30,289 nt of DNA, taken from positions 1 through 30,289 of the forward strand of contig CAZBZG010000012.1 of NCBI GenBank assembly GCA_964496245.1, given 5' to 3'. Shown here one piece after another: positions 29,149 through 30,289 of this stretch (its first letter is position 1; every line of letters starts with the position of its first letter). A program made the translations under genes and the position numbers. This DNA is from CAZBZG01 sp964496245 (GTDB taxonomy: Bacteria; Planctomycetota; SZUA-567). Below the pieces are notes generated by a model. It had not been told where the DNA came from, made no database searches, and worked only from the letters and a program-made list of their open reading frames with translations.

Positions 29149-30243
29149 GTGATCAAGTACTGTCCCAGATGCACCACCGCGCACTTCATCAAGACCGGGT
29201 CCACGGATGCGGTTCGATGCAAGCAATGCGGAACAGTGGTCTACGGCGAAGCGACACGCGTAGCGGCAGCCCCTGCCGCGCCAGCTGCACGCCAGGCACC
29301 TCCGGCCAAGAAGCCCGGCAAGGCCGCGGATGCGAGTCAACCCACCCCGCAGCGTTCGAATCGCCGGGCCAGCCGCGATACGGACGCGTACCGGCCTGTG
29401 AGCCCTCCGCATGGGCTCGACTTTTTGCAGCCGAGTGCGCTTGCGACCGGCTCGGAAGCATCACCTGCCCTTGCTCGTGCGGAACCGGCACAGCCGAAGC
29501 CGGCCCTCGCCAAGCGGCAACCGTCCGTTCCGGCCGATGCGGACGGCCTGCATCACTGCCTGGTCACGATCAAGGGGCCGCGCGTGCTGGAAGCGAACCT
29601 GGACGTCGTCATCGGCCGGGATACGGCATGCGATTTCCGGATCGTGGAGGAAGCGGTCTCCCGCCGGCACGCCCGGCTGGTCTGGCGGGGCACGACCATC
29701 GTGCTGACCGATCTGGATTCACGCAATGGCACATTCGTGAACGGAAAGCCGGCCCGGGAGCGGACCCTCAAGGACCAGGACACGATCCGGATCGGCGGCG
29801 CCTCCCTGACCTACCGCATCGTTTCCAGCATGCGCGAGTTGCGGGATTCGGTCCGCTTGCACCGCAAGCAGACGCGCAAGGGGACCACCGCGGTCCTTCT
29901 CCCCCCGACAGCCCTGTCGGGCCAGAACGACTTCTGCGGCAGCCTCGCCACCATGGGCATACCGGACATCTGCCAGATGCTCCGCCTCTCGCAGCGCTCC
30001 GGCCGCCTCCATGTGCTCGACAAGGACGATCGCGAGGCCAGCGCCTTCTTTTTGAACGGCCGCTTGGTCCACGCCACCTACAATTCGCTCGTGGGCAACA
30101 AGGCAGCCGTCAGCATGCTCCGCTTGCGAGAGGGCATCTTCAGCTTCGAGCCGGGCATCTGCATGGCCGAAGAGACCGTGACCCACTCCACCGACTACCT
30201 GCTCATGGAAGCCATGCGCCAGCAGGACGAAAACAGCCGCTGA
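29149..30243 (+). CDS. Zinc-ribbon / FHA / DUF4388 signalling protein
   Basis: A 364-residue cytosolic protein. It begins with a zinc ribbon (Cys5, Cys8, Cys24, Cys27 in CPRC and CKQC), then a Pro/Ala/Arg-rich disordered linker (about 35-130). An FHA domain follows (about 138-222; VVIGRDTACDFRI, SRRHARL, SRNGTFVNG: the Arg, Ser and Asn used to bind phosphothreonine). The C-terminus is a DUF4388 domain (about 262-350; FCGSLATMGIPDICQMLRLS, GRLHVLDKD, FFLNGRLVHATYNSLVGNKA). It probably reads Ser/Thr-kinase phosphorylation, a system PVC bacteria use heavily. The start is GTG at 29149 with only weak upstream complementarity to 16S rRNA; the N-terminal zinc ribbon requires it. Confidence 0.87.
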   Translation: MIKYCPRCTTAHFIKTGSTDAVRCKQCGTVVYGEATRVAAAPAAPAARQAPPAKKPGKAADASQPTPQRSNRRASRDTDAYRPVSPPHGLDFLQPSALATGSEASPALARAEPAQPKPALAKRQPSVPADADGLHHCLVTIKGPRVLEANLDVVIGRDTACDFRIVEEAVSRRHARLVWRGTTIVLTDLDSRNGTFVNGKPARERTLKDQDTIRIGGASLTYRIVSSMRELRDSVRLHRKQTRKGTTAVLLPPTALSGQNDFCGSLATMGIPDICQMLRLSQRSGRLHVLDKDDREASAFFLNGRLVHATYNSLVGNKAAVSMLRLREGIFSFEPGICMAEETVTHSTDYLLMEAMRQQDENSR

Positions 30244-30252
30244 AAACAAGAG

Positions 30253-30289
30253 GGAGGCAGGGTTGGAGGCAGGGTCGGAGGCAGGGTCG
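30253..30289. repeat. 12-bp tandem repeat continuing past the right edge
   Basis: GGAGGCAGGGTT followed by two copies of GGAGGCAGGGTC and the first base of a fourth, starting 9 nt after the FHA gene's stop. The full copy number lies outside the window. Confidence 0.75.

Noticed and set aside
30253..30289. CRISPR-like array at the right edge
   Set aside because: The 12-bp units are directly adjacent with no spacers, so this is a simple tandem repeat.

Overview
GC-rich, densely coded bacterial DNA with the gene content of the PVC group (Lentisphaerota/Kiritimatiellota or Planctomycetota-like). The indicators are formylglycine sulfatases, URO-D-superfamily paralogues, AraC regulators divergent from catabolic genes, a beta-helix glycan-active protein, and a serine/threonine kinase tail of a type common in that group. 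Taxonomy is inferred from family content only. No rRNA, tRNA, CRISPR array, integrase or transposase was recognised.

Layout. 1-448: N-terminally truncated kinase remnant (minus) and a promoter. 449-2316: D-mannonate-oxidoreductase-like SDR plus a 2-hydroxyacid dehydrogenase. 2317-4043: decayed stretch with a VWA-domain tail, an intact mntA-hepT type VII toxin-antitoxin pair and an internally deleted URO-D gene. 4055-6276: URO-D gene divergent from an AraC regulator. 6298-7630: single-domain response regulator divergent from an unusual multidomain protein ending in a Cys/His motif. 7753-10908: AraC regulator divergent from a translationally coupled isomerase / dehydrogenase / cupin operon. 10909-11177: fold-back inverted-repeat element. 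11178-14477: AraC regulator divergent from a coupled URO-D / sulfatase operon. 14750-15913: YqhD-type iron alcohol dehydrogenase. 16032-16385: sulfatase and unknown gene remnants. 16452-20274: a near-perfect sigma-54 promoter, a beta-barrel porin-like protein, then ptsP. 20429-24564: membrane-anchored class IIIb adenylate cyclase divergent from a family 2 glycosyltransferase coupled to a START-domain protein. 24565-25201: nucleoside hydrolase remnant and an orphan gene tail. 25202-28818: cytosolic right-handed beta-helix protein convergent with a second sulfatase. 29149-30243: zinc-ribbon/FHA/DUF4388 protein, followed by a 12-bp tandem repeat running off the window.

How it fits together (inference): the centre looks like a catabolic island for sulfated and perhaps methylated, uronate- or deoxyhexose-containing glycans. 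Sulfatases, a beta-helix enzyme, a TIM-barrel isomerase, dehydrogenases and an aldehyde reductase are arranged as small regulator-effector units. Two of the three AraC regulators have a -10 box exactly 6 nt before the ATG, suggesting leaderless mRNAs. The intact sulfatases and the beta-helix protein lack visible signal peptides, so those steps probably occur inside the cell after uptake. At least six gene remnants, two from families that also have intact members here, point to active turnover of this repertoire.
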